Below, piece by piece: positions 55,925 to 64,000 of a stretch of DNA of 64,000 nucleotides. The stretch's first letter is position 1; the number at the start of each line of letters is the position of its first letter. Below the pieces are notes generated by a model, which did not search any database, was not told where the DNA came from, and saw only the letters and a program-made list of their open reading frames with translations. The translations under genes and the position numbers were made by a program. Source of the stretch: Verrucomicrobiales bacterium (GTDB lineage Bacteria > Verrucomicrobiota > Verrucomicrobiia > Limisphaerales > UBA11358); contig JAQTQB010000001.1 in the NCBI GenBank assembly GCA_028712475.1, positions 124,001-188,000 of the forward strand, written 5' to 3'.

Positions 55925-57748
55925 ATGTCGCCATCAGAACAGATTCAATGGTTGATCCACAAACTGGAGGTCGGCGCGGGTTCGCGCTACCTGCGTTATT
56001 TCGCGCTGGTGGTGGGCGTGGTGGCGCTGGCCTTCCTCTACGATCTCCGCGCGTATCGGAATCTCGCCACGCCGGAAGCGATGGATGCGGCGCAACTGGC
56101 GCGCAACATCTCGGAGGGCAAGGGTTACACGACGCTGTTTCTGCGGCCGTTCAGCCTTTATCTGGTGCAGAAACATGAAGCGGCCAAAAATCCGGACGCC
56201 GGCACATTGACGCCGCCGGATCTGGCGCAGATCAAAACAGCGCACCCGGACATTTCCAATCCGCCGGTTTATCCGCTGCTGCTGGCCGGGTTGATGAAAG
56301 TGCTGCCGTTCGATTACACGGTGAATCTGAAAAGCCAGCTCTGGACGAACAACGGAAATTTCTGGCGTTACCAGCCGGATTTTTTCATCGCGCTGTTCAA
56401 CGAGGCGCTGCTGCTGATCATCGTCGTGATGACATTTTTTCTCGCCAAGAAACTGTTTGATTCCAATGTGGCGTGGCTCTCGGCAATTTTGACCCTGGGC
56501 TGCGAGCTGCTCTGGCGGTTCAGCGTGTCGGGCCTTACCACGATGTTGCTGCTGGCGATCTTTATGGGACTGGTGCTGTTTCTGCTGGAAATCGAACGCA
56601 GTTCGCGCGAATCAAGGCCGCACCCGGGCTGGATGTTTAGCCTGGCGGCGGCGGCGGGGTTTTTGACCGGCATCGGTGCGCTGACGCGCTACGCCTTTGG
56701 CTGGGCGATCATTCCGGTCGCGTTGTTCCTGCTTTTGTTCAGCGGGCAGCGGCGCCTGTGGCACACGCTTGCGGCGCTGGTCGCGTTCACGCTGGTGCTG
56801 ACACCGTGGATCATCCGCAACGAGGTGGTGAGCGGCACGCCCTTCGGCACGGCGGGTTTTGCGGTGGTGGAGGGGACGTTCATTTTTCCGCAGTTTCAAC
56901 TGGAACGGTCGGTGCAGCCGGAGCTGACGCACGCCCTGTGGCTCAAGCCGTATGTGCAAAAGCTTTTTGGAAACCTGCGCGGCATCCTGACCGGCGACTT
57001 TTTGAAGTCCGCCGGCGGCTGGGTTTATGCGCTGTTTTTTGCGGGACTGTTCATCGGCTTCCGCGGCACGGGTGTGCGGCGCATCCGGTATTTTTTGCTG
57101 ATGTGCCTGGGCGTTTTTGCCGTCGGGCAGTCGCTGGGCCGCACGCAACTTTCGGAGGTGTCGCCGGAGGTCAATTCCGAAAATCTTCTGGTGCTGCTCG
57201 TGCCGCTGGTGTTTGTTTTCGGCGTGAGCTTTTTCTTCACGCTGCTGCGGGAGATGACCTTGCCGCTGGTGCAATTGCGTTACGCCGTCATCGCGGGATT
57301 TGCGGCGTTATGCTGCCTGCCGATGATTTTCACCTTGTCGTCGGCCAAGACCCCGCCAGTGGTTTACCCGCCGTATTATCCGCCGCAAATCCAGCAGAGC
57401 GCCCGCTGGATGCAGCCGGATGAACTGATGATGAGCGACGTGCCGTGGGCGGTCGCATGGTATGGCCAGCGCCAGTGCATCTGGATCACGCTTGATGCGC
57501 AGGATGATTTTTTCGCGGTCAACAGCCTGAAGCCAGTCAAGGCGCTCTACCTCACGCCGCAGACCATGGACGGCAAATTTGTGACCGAATGGATGGAAGC
57601 CCCCAAACGCAGCTGGGGCAATTTTATCTTTCAAACGCTCACCGACAAGCGGGTGCCGGACAAGTTCCCGCTGACCAAGGCGCCGGTCGGTTTTTTCCCG
57701 GAACAAATGTTCCTCACCGACCGCGAACGCTGGCCGATCGCGAAGTAA
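55925..57748 (+). CDS. Multi-TM GT39/ArnT-like membrane protein
   Basis: 607 aa, about 10 TM segments, N-terminal periplasmic DAAQLARNISEGKGYTT typical of GT-C glycosyltransferases. Confidence 0.75.
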   Translation: MSPSEQIQWLIHKLEVGAGSRYLRYFALVVGVVALAFLYDLRAYRNLATPEAMDAAQLARNISEGKGYTTLFLRPFSLYLVQKHEAAKNPDAGTLTPPDLAQIKTAHPDISNPPVYPLLLAGLMKVLPFDYTVNLKSQLWTNNGNFWRYQPDFFIALFNEALLLIIVVMTFFLAKKLFDSNVAWLSAILTLGCELLWRFSVSGLTTMLLLAIFMGLVLFLLEIERSSRESRPHPGWMFSLAAAAGFLTGIGALTRYAFGWAIIPVALFLLLFSGQRRLWHTLAALVAFTLVLTPWIIRNEVVSGTPFGTAGFAVVEGTFIFPQFQLERSVQPELTHALWLKPYVQKLFGNLRGILTGDFLKSAGGWVYALFFAGLFIGFRGTGVRRIRYFLLMCLGVFAVGQSLGRTQLSEVSPEVNSENLLVLLVPLVFVFGVSFFFTLLREMTLPLVQLRYAVIAGFAALCCLPMIFTLSSAKTPPVVYPPYYPPQIQQSARWMQPDELMMSDVPWAVAWYGQRQCIWITLDAQDDFFAVNSLKPVKALYLTPQTMDGKFVTEWMEAPKRSWGNFIFQTLTDKRVPDKFPLTKAPVGFFPEQMFLTDRERWPIAK

Positions 57749-57750
57749 AT

Positions 57751-58758
57751 TTACGCCGCCGCGCGCCGCAGCCGGTCCGCGACGCCCGACCATTCCGGCG
57801 ATTCCGGCGGCCTCTCGACGACGATCAATTTCGCGCCCGCCTCGTCGCAGCGGTGCAATTCCGCGTAAAGCGCGCGCGCGAACGCCTCGGCATCGTGCGG
57901 AATCACGCTCACCCCGGCAAAGTTTTCGCCCGAAGGAATTTTTGTGTGCGCAATGACGAAGCAAGTGGCGGGTGACAAGTGGCGGGTGACAAGTTGAGAT
58001 TTCAGATCCGCGTCGTCCTTCCAGTTGAGAACCAATAATTTTGCCTTCGGCGAATAATGTTTTTTCAACAACCCGGGACTTTTCAACTTTGGGTGTTGGG
58101 CGTCGGATGTCGGGTGTTGGATGTTCCCAATCACCGCCGCCAGCGATTCCGCATGGATCATCCCCGGACGCAAAATCTGCGGCGGACTCACGCTCAAATC
58201 CAGAACGGTGGACTCGATGCCGACCTGCGATTGCGCGCCATCCACGATGAGCGGAATCTTTCCGCCGAGCTGCTGGCGGACGTGTTCCGCATTCGTCGGC
58301 GAAATCTGGTTGGACAGGTTTGCACTCGGTGCGGCCAGCGGAAAACCACATTCGCGGATGACCGCCTGGATGAACGGATGCCCCGGCCAGCGCACGCCGA
58401 CGGTCTCGCCGCCCGCCGTCACGTTGCCGGGAATTTCCTTGGCGCGCGGCAGCACCAGCGTCAGCGGGCCTGGCCAGAATGATTGGGAAAGTTTATCCGC
58501 CGGTTCCGACCAATGGTTTACGCAACGCTTCGCCATCTCGTTTCCGGCGACATGGACGATGATGGGGTTGTTCGCCGGACGGCCTTTGATCTGGAAAATT
58601 TTGGCGACGGCCTTTTCATCCAGCGCGTTGGCGGCAAGGCCATAGACGGTTTCCGTCGGCAGCGCGACGACTTCTCCGGCGCGGAGCAGTTCCACCGCAC
58701 GACGGACGGCTTTTTGAAAAAGCTCCGGCGTGTGTGTTGATAAAATTTCCGTGTTCAT
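57751..58758 (-). CDS. L-threonylcarbamoyladenylate synthase (Sua5/YrdC/YwlC)
   Basis: GEVVALPTETVYGLAANALDEKAVAKIFQIKGRPANNPIIVHV...KSPGLLKKHYSPKAKLLVL. Confidence 0.96.
   Translation of the reverse strand: MNTEILSTHTPELFQKAVRRAVELLRAGEVVALPTETVYGLAANALDEKAVAKIFQIKGRPANNPIIVHVAGNEMAKRCVNHWSEPADKLSQSFWPGPLTLVLPRAKEIPGNVTAGGETVGVRWPGHPFIQAVIRECGFPLAAPSANLSNQISPTNAEHVRQQLGGKIPLIVDGAQSQVGIESTVLDLSVSPPQILRPGMIHAESLAAVIGNIQHPTSDAQHPKLKSPGLLKKHYSPKAKLLVLNWKDDADLKSQLVTRHLSPATCFVIAHTKIPSGENFAGVSVIPHDAEAFARALYAELHRCDEAGAKLIVVERPPESPEWSGVADRLRRAAA
57961..57995. repeat. Tandem 14-mer (2 x heptad) in Sua5 gene
   Basis: CAAGTGGCGGGTGACAAGTGGCGGGTGACAAGTTG; encodes QLVTRHLSPATC. Confidence 0.85.
58092..58125. 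repeat. Single heptad repeat arm in Sua5 gene
   Basis: GGTGTTGGGCGTCGGATGTCGGGTGTTGGATGTT; encodes NIQHPTSDAQHP. Confidence 0.85.
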
Positions 58759-58766
58759 CTAAAAGT

Positions 58767-58865
58767 GTCGCGCGAAGCCGGCGAAGAGGGCGAAGGCAAA
58801 ATCAATTTTGAAGAACAACGTGGCATTTTTCGCAGCCTTCGCAGCCTTCGCGTTCTTCGCGCGAC
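58767..58865. repeat. Heptad inverted repeat between macB-like permease stop and Sua5 start
   Basis: GTCGCGCGAAGCCGGCGAAGAGGGCGAAGGC ... CGCAGCCTTCGCAGCCTTCGCGTTCTTCGCGCGAC. Confidence 0.85.
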
Positions 58866-60068
58866 TCATTCGTAGCGTAATGCCTCGATGGGGTCGAGCT
58901 TGGAAGCTTTCCATGCGGGATAAAAACCGGAGACGATGCCCACCACCCCGCTGGAAAACGACGCGATGATAATCCACGAAACCGGCGTGAGCGTCGGCCA
59001 GGCCATGAGGGAAGAGACAATTTTTGAAGCGCCCACGCCCAGCCCGATGCCGATCAATCCGCCGATGAGGCTCAACGTGACCGCCTCCACCAAAAACTGC
59101 ACAAGAATATCCCCGCCGCGTGCGCCGACAGCCATGCGGATGCCGATCTCGCGCGTCCGTTCAGTCACGCTGACGAGCATGATGTTCATGATGCCGATGC
59201 CGCCGACGATGAGCGAAACACTGGCGATGGCCGCGAGCAAAATGGACATGACTTTCGCCGTGGCGGTCATGGCCTGGGCCAGTTCCAGCTGGGTTCGCAC
59301 GGTGAAATCCTGCTCGCCGCGATGGCGCAGCAGCATTGCGTCGGTGATGTCCTGCTGAATTTTGGTGATGGCTCCGGCGCTGGCAGCCTGCACCAGGATG
59401 GAATTGACAAAGGTGCGGCGCGAGACGCGTTTCATGTGGCTCGTGTAGGGAATGACAACCGTGTCGTCCTGATCCTGCCCGAACAGGTTAAAGCCTTTTG
59501 CCTCGAGCACGCCGACGACTTTGAACGGAATGTTCCGGATGCGCAACGTCTGGCCGACGGGGTCGCTGTCCGGAAAAAGCTGGTCGGCGACGGTCTTGCC
59601 GATGACGGCGACCTTGGCGACGCTGCGGACATCTGCATCGGCGAACATCGCTCCGCCGGCCATGTTCCAGTTGCGGATCTGCGGATATTCCGGCGACTCG
59701 CCGAGAATCTGCGTGTTCCAATTCAGGCCGTTGGCAAGGATCTGGTTGCGGTCGCGCACTTCCGGGCTGACGGCCTCCACGCCCGGCAATTCCGCAATGG
59801 CCAGCGCGTCACCCACTGTGAGTGTGGGCGCGCTGCCCCAGCCGCCGCGCATCCCGCCGCCGGTGAAGCTGCCGGAAAAAATCGTGATCACATTCTGGCC
59901 CAGCGCCGAGACCTTGTCTTCCACCTGCTTGGTCGCGCCCGTGGTGATGCTGACGGCGGCGATGACCGAGCCGACGCCGATGATGATGCCGAGCATCGTC
60001 AGCACGGAACGCATTTTGTTCCGCCGCAACGCGCGCAGAGCCAGACGTATGGTCGCCAGAATTCTCAT
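58866..60068 (-). CDS. MacB-type ABC transporter permease
   Basis: RILATIRLALRALRRNKMRSVLTMLGIIIGVGSVIAAVSI...GGIGIMNIMLVSVTERTREIGIRMAVGAR. Confidence 0.95.
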   Translation of the reverse strand: MRILATIRLALRALRRNKMRSVLTMLGIIIGVGSVIAAVSITTGATKQVEDKVSALGQNVITIFSGSFTGGGMRGGWGSAPTLTVGDALAIAELPGVEAVSPEVRDRNQILANGLNWNTQILGESPEYPQIRNWNMAGGAMFADADVRSVAKVAVIGKTVADQLFPDSDPVGQTLRIRNIPFKVVGVLEAKGFNLFGQDQDDTVVIPYTSHMKRVSRRTFVNSILVQAASAGAITKIQQDITDAMLLRHRGEQDFTVRTQLELAQAMTATAKVMSILLAAIASVSLIVGGIGIMNIMLVSVTERTREIGIRMAVGARGGDILVQFLVEAVTLSLIGGLIGIGLGVGASKIVSSLMAWPTLTPVSWIIIASFSSGVVGIVSGFYPAWKASKLDPIEALRYE

Positions 60069-60081
60069 GGGCAACAGAAAG

Positions 60082-60488
60082 TTGAAGGATAAAGGATGAA
60101 GGATGAAAAGTTCATTCGAGACCTTTGGCGCGTTTGGAAATGGTTGTCAGGATTGCGAGCAACTCATCATTCTCCCGCATCAAAGGCTGCAATTTTCCGG
60201 TGGCAACAAAGTTTTCCTCCAGCAGCAGCTCCATCCAGTAAAGCGTTTCGTCGGCTTCTTTCAAGCAATCGCCAATTTTGGAAATAAATTCCGCTTTCGA
60301 TCTGGCGCGATGCGCCTCGCGATAGTTTGCACCAACCGAAGTCCCGGCTCGCAAGGCCTGCTTGCCGAGTATTTGCACCGCCGCATTGCTTTTTGGCAAC
60401 GCGCCATACAGCCGGATTATCCGCCGCGCGAACATTTTCGTCCGCACCCGCAAATCTTTTTCATCATTCATCATTCAACCCTCATCCT

Positions 60489-60492
<4 letters not shown>
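60082..60492 (-). mobile_element. Candidate mobile/RNA-hairpin element: four-helix-bundle gene enclosed by heptad inverted repeats
   Basis: 60082-60107 TTGAAGGATAAAGGATGAAGGATGAA; reverse complement of 60467-60492 is TTGAAGGATGAGGGTTGAATGATGAA (22/26). Confidence 0.7.
60112..60474 (-). CDS. Four-helix-bundle protein (23S rRNA intervening-sequence/S23 type)
   Basis: RTKMFARRIIRLYGALPKSNAAVQILGKQALRAGTSVGANYREAHRARSKAEFISKIGDCLKEADETLYWMELLLEEN. Confidence 0.93.
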   Translation of the reverse strand: MMNDEKDLRVRTKMFARRIIRLYGALPKSNAAVQILGKQALRAGTSVGANYREAHRARSKAEFISKIGDCLKEADETLYWMELLLEENFVATGKLQPLMRENDELLAILTTISKRAKGLE

Positions 60493-61253
<761 letters not shown>

Positions 61254-61276
61254 GAAAATTTCTCCGCGAATTTGAA

Positions 61277-62587
61277 TCAGCGCATTCTGGGCATCCCGCC
61301 GCCACCGAACGGATTCGCCGTGGCGGCCGTGGTTGGCGCGCCGGTTGAAACGGTGCCGGTCACAACCTTGTCGCCCTCGTTCAATCCTTCCAGCACCTCG
61401 GTGTTGATGCCGTCGGTGATGCCCGTTTTGATCTGCACCGGGGTCAGGGTGGGATTGTTCCCGTCGGCATCCGTTTTCAAAACATAAACGGTGTGTATGT
61501 TCTGCTTCCCGCCCGCGTCGCGCTTCCCCCCGCGCCGGCCTTCGCCGCGCGGACGGTCGCCGCGCGTGCGATCACCACCTGCGGCTGGCGCAAGCGCAGT
61601 TTGCGCGTTTGACGCAGCAGGTGAATTGGTCTTGGCATCAGCAGCGGCATCCGTTTTCGGCGGATGGAACCGCAGCGCGCCGTTGGGGATTTTCAACGCG
61701 TCGTCGCGTTGCGCGATGATGATGGAAACATTCGCCGTCATGCCGGGCTTCAATTTATAATCCGGATTGTTCACGCCGATGACGCAGTCGTAGGTGACGA
61801 CGTTGTTGATGGTCGTTGGGGAATTGCGCACTTGCGTCACCGTGCCGCGGAATGTGCGATATGGGTAGGCATCCACCAGAAACGTCACGTCCTGCTTTTC
61901 CTCCACGCCGCCCACGTCGGCCTCGGCCACGTTGGAATCAATCTGCATCTTCGTCAGGTCGTTCGCGATCTGGAAAATCGTCGGCGTGTTGAAGCTGGAC
62001 GCGACCGTCTGCCCCAGCTCCACCGCGCGCGAAATCACCACGCCGTCCACGGGCGAAACGATTTTGCAATAGTTCAGATTGACCAGCGCGTTGTTGAGTG
62101 AAGCCTGCTTGATCTTCACCGTCGCCTCGGCCTGATGCAACGCCGCCAGCGCGATGTCGTAATCCGAACCGGAGATGAGCTTGTTGGTGATCAGTTCACT
62201 GGCGCGCTGAAACTGCACCTGTTGCAATTCCAGGTTCGCCCGCGCATTCGCCAAGTCGGCGGTGACCTGCTCGACCGTGGCCTGGTAAGTGGACGGATCA
62301 ATCTCCGCGAGAATCTCGCCCTGCTTCACCGGAGAATTGAAATCCACATACAATTTGCTGATGCGCCCGGAAACCTGGCTGCCGACCGTCACGTTCACCA
62401 CCGGGTTCAACGTGCCCGTCGCCGTCACCGTCTGAATCACCTCGCCGCGATCCACCGCCGTGGCCTGATATTGCACCACATCGCTCTTGCCGTGCTTGAA
62501 ATACCAGACGCCTGCCACAATGGCCGCACCTGCGATCAATAAAATGACCGCCCATCTCACCCAGCCGCCGCTTTGTTTTGCCGCCAT
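61277..62587 (-). CDS. MacA-like periplasmic adaptor
   Basis: GEVIQTVTATGTLNPVVNVTVGSQVSGRISKLYVDFNSPVKQGEILAEIDPSTYQATVEQ. Confidence 0.95.
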   Translation of the reverse strand: MAAKQSGGWVRWAVILLIAGAAIVAGVWYFKHGKSDVVQYQATAVDRGEVIQTVTATGTLNPVVNVTVGSQVSGRISKLYVDFNSPVKQGEILAEIDPSTYQATVEQVTADLANARANLELQQVQFQRASELITNKLISGSDYDIALAALHQAEATVKIKQASLNNALVNLNYCKIVSPVDGVVISRAVELGQTVASSFNTPTIFQIANDLTKMQIDSNVAEADVGGVEEKQDVTFLVDAYPYRTFRGTVTQVRNSPTTINNVVTYDCVIGVNNPDYKLKPGMTANVSIIIAQRDDALKIPNGALRFHPPKTDAAADAKTNSPAASNAQTALAPAAGGDRTRGDRPRGEGRRGGKRDAGGKQNIHTVYVLKTDADGNNPTLTPVQIKTGITDGINTEVLEGLNEGDKVVTGTVSTGAPTTAATANPFGGGGMPRMR

Positions 62588-62710
62588 AAATTTATTTCCG
62601 AGGAATTGTCCCCATTGAGACGCGCCCGCGCCTGACAAGTTACGAAAATTTCTCCGCCTGTCCACGCACTTTCAGTTTGAGCCGGGCGTATTTAACCCTA
62701 AAATCAGCGC

Positions 62711-63781
62711 GTGCTCGAAAAGCTCATCCAACATCTCGTCGCCGCGCAACTGCTGGACGACGAACAAGTCCGGCTCGCCGTGGACCGGCTCACCGACGAA
62801 GCCATTCTGGCGAACCTCAAGGCCGACTTCCTGACCGCCTTCGCGCAACGCGGCGAGACGCCCGGAGAAATCGCCGCGTTCGCCCGCGCGTTACGCGACA
62901 AGTCCATCACGCCGCCTCTCGATGCCGAAACCCGTGCGCGAGAAATCCTCGATGTCGTCGGCACCGGCGGCGACCGCCTCGGCACGATTAACATCTCCAC
63001 CACGGCGGCCATCATCTGCGCCGCCGCTGGCGTGACCGTGGCCAAGCATGGCAACCGGGCGGTCACTTCGCAGGCCGGCAGCGCGGATGTGCTGGAAGCG
63101 CTTGGCATCAAAATTCACCTGTCGCCCGAGGAGGCCGCGCGGTCGTTGCGCGAACACAACTTTGCCTTTTTCTTTGCGCCCAATTATCATCCCGCGTTCA
63201 AGCATATCTCGCCCGCGCGAAAACTGTGCGCCGAGCGCGGCCAGCGGACGATCTTCAACCTGCTCGGCCCGTTGCTGAATCCCGCGCGCCCTTCGGCGAT
63301 GCTCATGGGCGTGCCGCGCCCCGAACTTTGCGAGCCGCTGGCGCACGTGCTCCAGTCGCTCGGCGTCCGCCGCGCGATGGTCGTGTGCGGGAAAATTCCG
63401 AACGGCGGTGAATCCGCAATCCGCAATCCGCAATCCGCACTTTTTCTCGACGAGCTTTCCACGCTGGGCGAAAACACGATCGCGGAATTTTACCAGGCGC
63501 GCGGCTTCACCGTTTCCACCACGTTGCCGGATCAATTTCCCTTGCAGCCCGCGTCGCTCAACGATCTGCTCGGCGGCGATAAAAATGCAAATGCAAAAAT
63601 TGCCCGCAATATTTTGTCCGGCCGGGAACGCGGCCCGAAGCGCGACGCGGTTTTGCTCAATGCGGCGGCTGCGTTGTTCATCGCAGGCAAAACGAAATCA
63701 CTTATGGAGGGCTGGGAACTGGCGGGCGAAACGATTGACAGCGGACGGGCGGACGCAAAGCTCGCGGAACTGGCGCAGTAA
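62711..63781 (+). CDS. trpD: Anthranilate phosphoribosyltransferase
   Basis: DVVGTGGDRLGTINISTTAAIICAAAGVTVAKHGNRAVTSQAGSADVLEALG...FFFAPNYHPAFKHISPARKLCAERGQRTIFNLLGPLLNPA. Confidence 0.97.
   Translation: MLEKLIQHLVAAQLLDDEQVRLAVDRLTDEAILANLKADFLTAFAQRGETPGEIAAFARALRDKSITPPLDAETRAREILDVVGTGGDRLGTINISTTAAIICAAAGVTVAKHGNRAVTSQAGSADVLEALGIKIHLSPEEAARSLREHNFAFFFAPNYHPAFKHISPARKLCAERGQRTIFNLLGPLLNPARPSAMLMGVPRPELCEPLAHVLQSLGVRRAMVVCGKIPNGGESAIRNPQSALFLDELSTLGENTIAEFYQARGFTVSTTLPDQFPLQPASLNDLLGGDKNANAKIARNILSGRERGPKRDAVLLNAAAALFIAGKTKSLMEGWELAGETIDSGRADAKLAELAQ
63411..63438. repeat. Four perfect tandem heptads (AATCCGC) in trpD
   Basis: aatccgc aatccgc aatccgc aatccgc; encodes ESAIRNPQSA. Confidence 0.92.
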
Positions 63782-63842
63782 TCAAACCGAGGCAAGGCCA
63801 GTTCCAGAACCGCCTGGACTTCGATTTCGCGGGCTGAATATT

Positions 63843-63918
63843 CCCCGCAGATGGCGCAGATTTACGCGGACAGGCTTATATTTGATTCCAGTCTGCGGCA
63901 TCGGCGCAATCTGCGGGC
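63843..63918. repeat. Short-period inverted repeat downstream of trpD
   Basis: CCCCGCAGATGGCGCAGATTTACGCGGAC ... GTCTGCGGCATCGGCGCAATCTGCGGGC. Confidence 0.82.
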
Positions 63919-63978
63919 CGCCCTCTTGAAAATTTCTTCGTGTTCATTCGTGTCATTCGTGGTTAAATCTTTGCGCCC

Positions 63979-64000
63979 ATGAACGAGTGGAACATCCAGT
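63979..64000 (+). CDS. Start of a truncated CDS at window edge
   Basis: ATGAACGAGTGGAACATCCAGT (MNEWNIQ..); only 22 nt visible. Confidence 0.3.

Overview
64 kb window, GC-rich, probably from a Verrucomicrobiota (Pedosphaera/Limisphaerales-like) genome; the taxon is inferred from gene content only. From left to right it contains: (1) a very long left-truncated minus-strand secreted beta-repeat ORF (1-3797) that is missing from the supplied ORF track because its stop lies outside the window; (2) a displaced second copy of the thrS 3' end, then LysR and alpha/beta-hydrolase genes and the intact thrS; (3) a denitrification/NO cluster at 11.0-25.8 kb (cupin, DUF2249 proteins, NnrS/oxidase-like membrane protein, YgbA-like protein, DGC protein, NirK-cytochrome c fusion, NirV-like, Sco1-like, Crp/Fnr regulator, quinol-type NorB), interrupted by an N6-methylase plus PD-(D/E)XK-like gene pair; (4) a PIN/AbrB toxin-antitoxin pair, korAB and tRNA-Leu(UAG); (5) a two-partner-secretion locus joined to ExbB-ExbD-TonB-ExbD, in which the TpsB transporter is fused to an AraC regulator; (6) glycan, ABC, toxin-antitoxin and NHL genes; (7) an NtrB/NtrC-like two-component pair, a GT39-like protein, Sua5, a MacAB-like efflux operon and trpD. 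Three observations stand out. First, a dispersed family of short-period (mostly 7 bp) repeat hairpins sits at gene junctions and inside proteins. Two of the hairpins bracket orphan genes (a GxxExxY protein and a 23S-IVP-type four-helix-bundle protein) placed between co-directional operon genes. Second, the AraC-TpsB fusion has a 21-bp, three-heptad repeat at its junction. Third, Crp/Fnr boxes are centred exactly 41.5 bp upstream of three start codons (61.5 bp for a fourth), which predicts leaderless transcripts. All calls come from reading the sequence; no database search was run.
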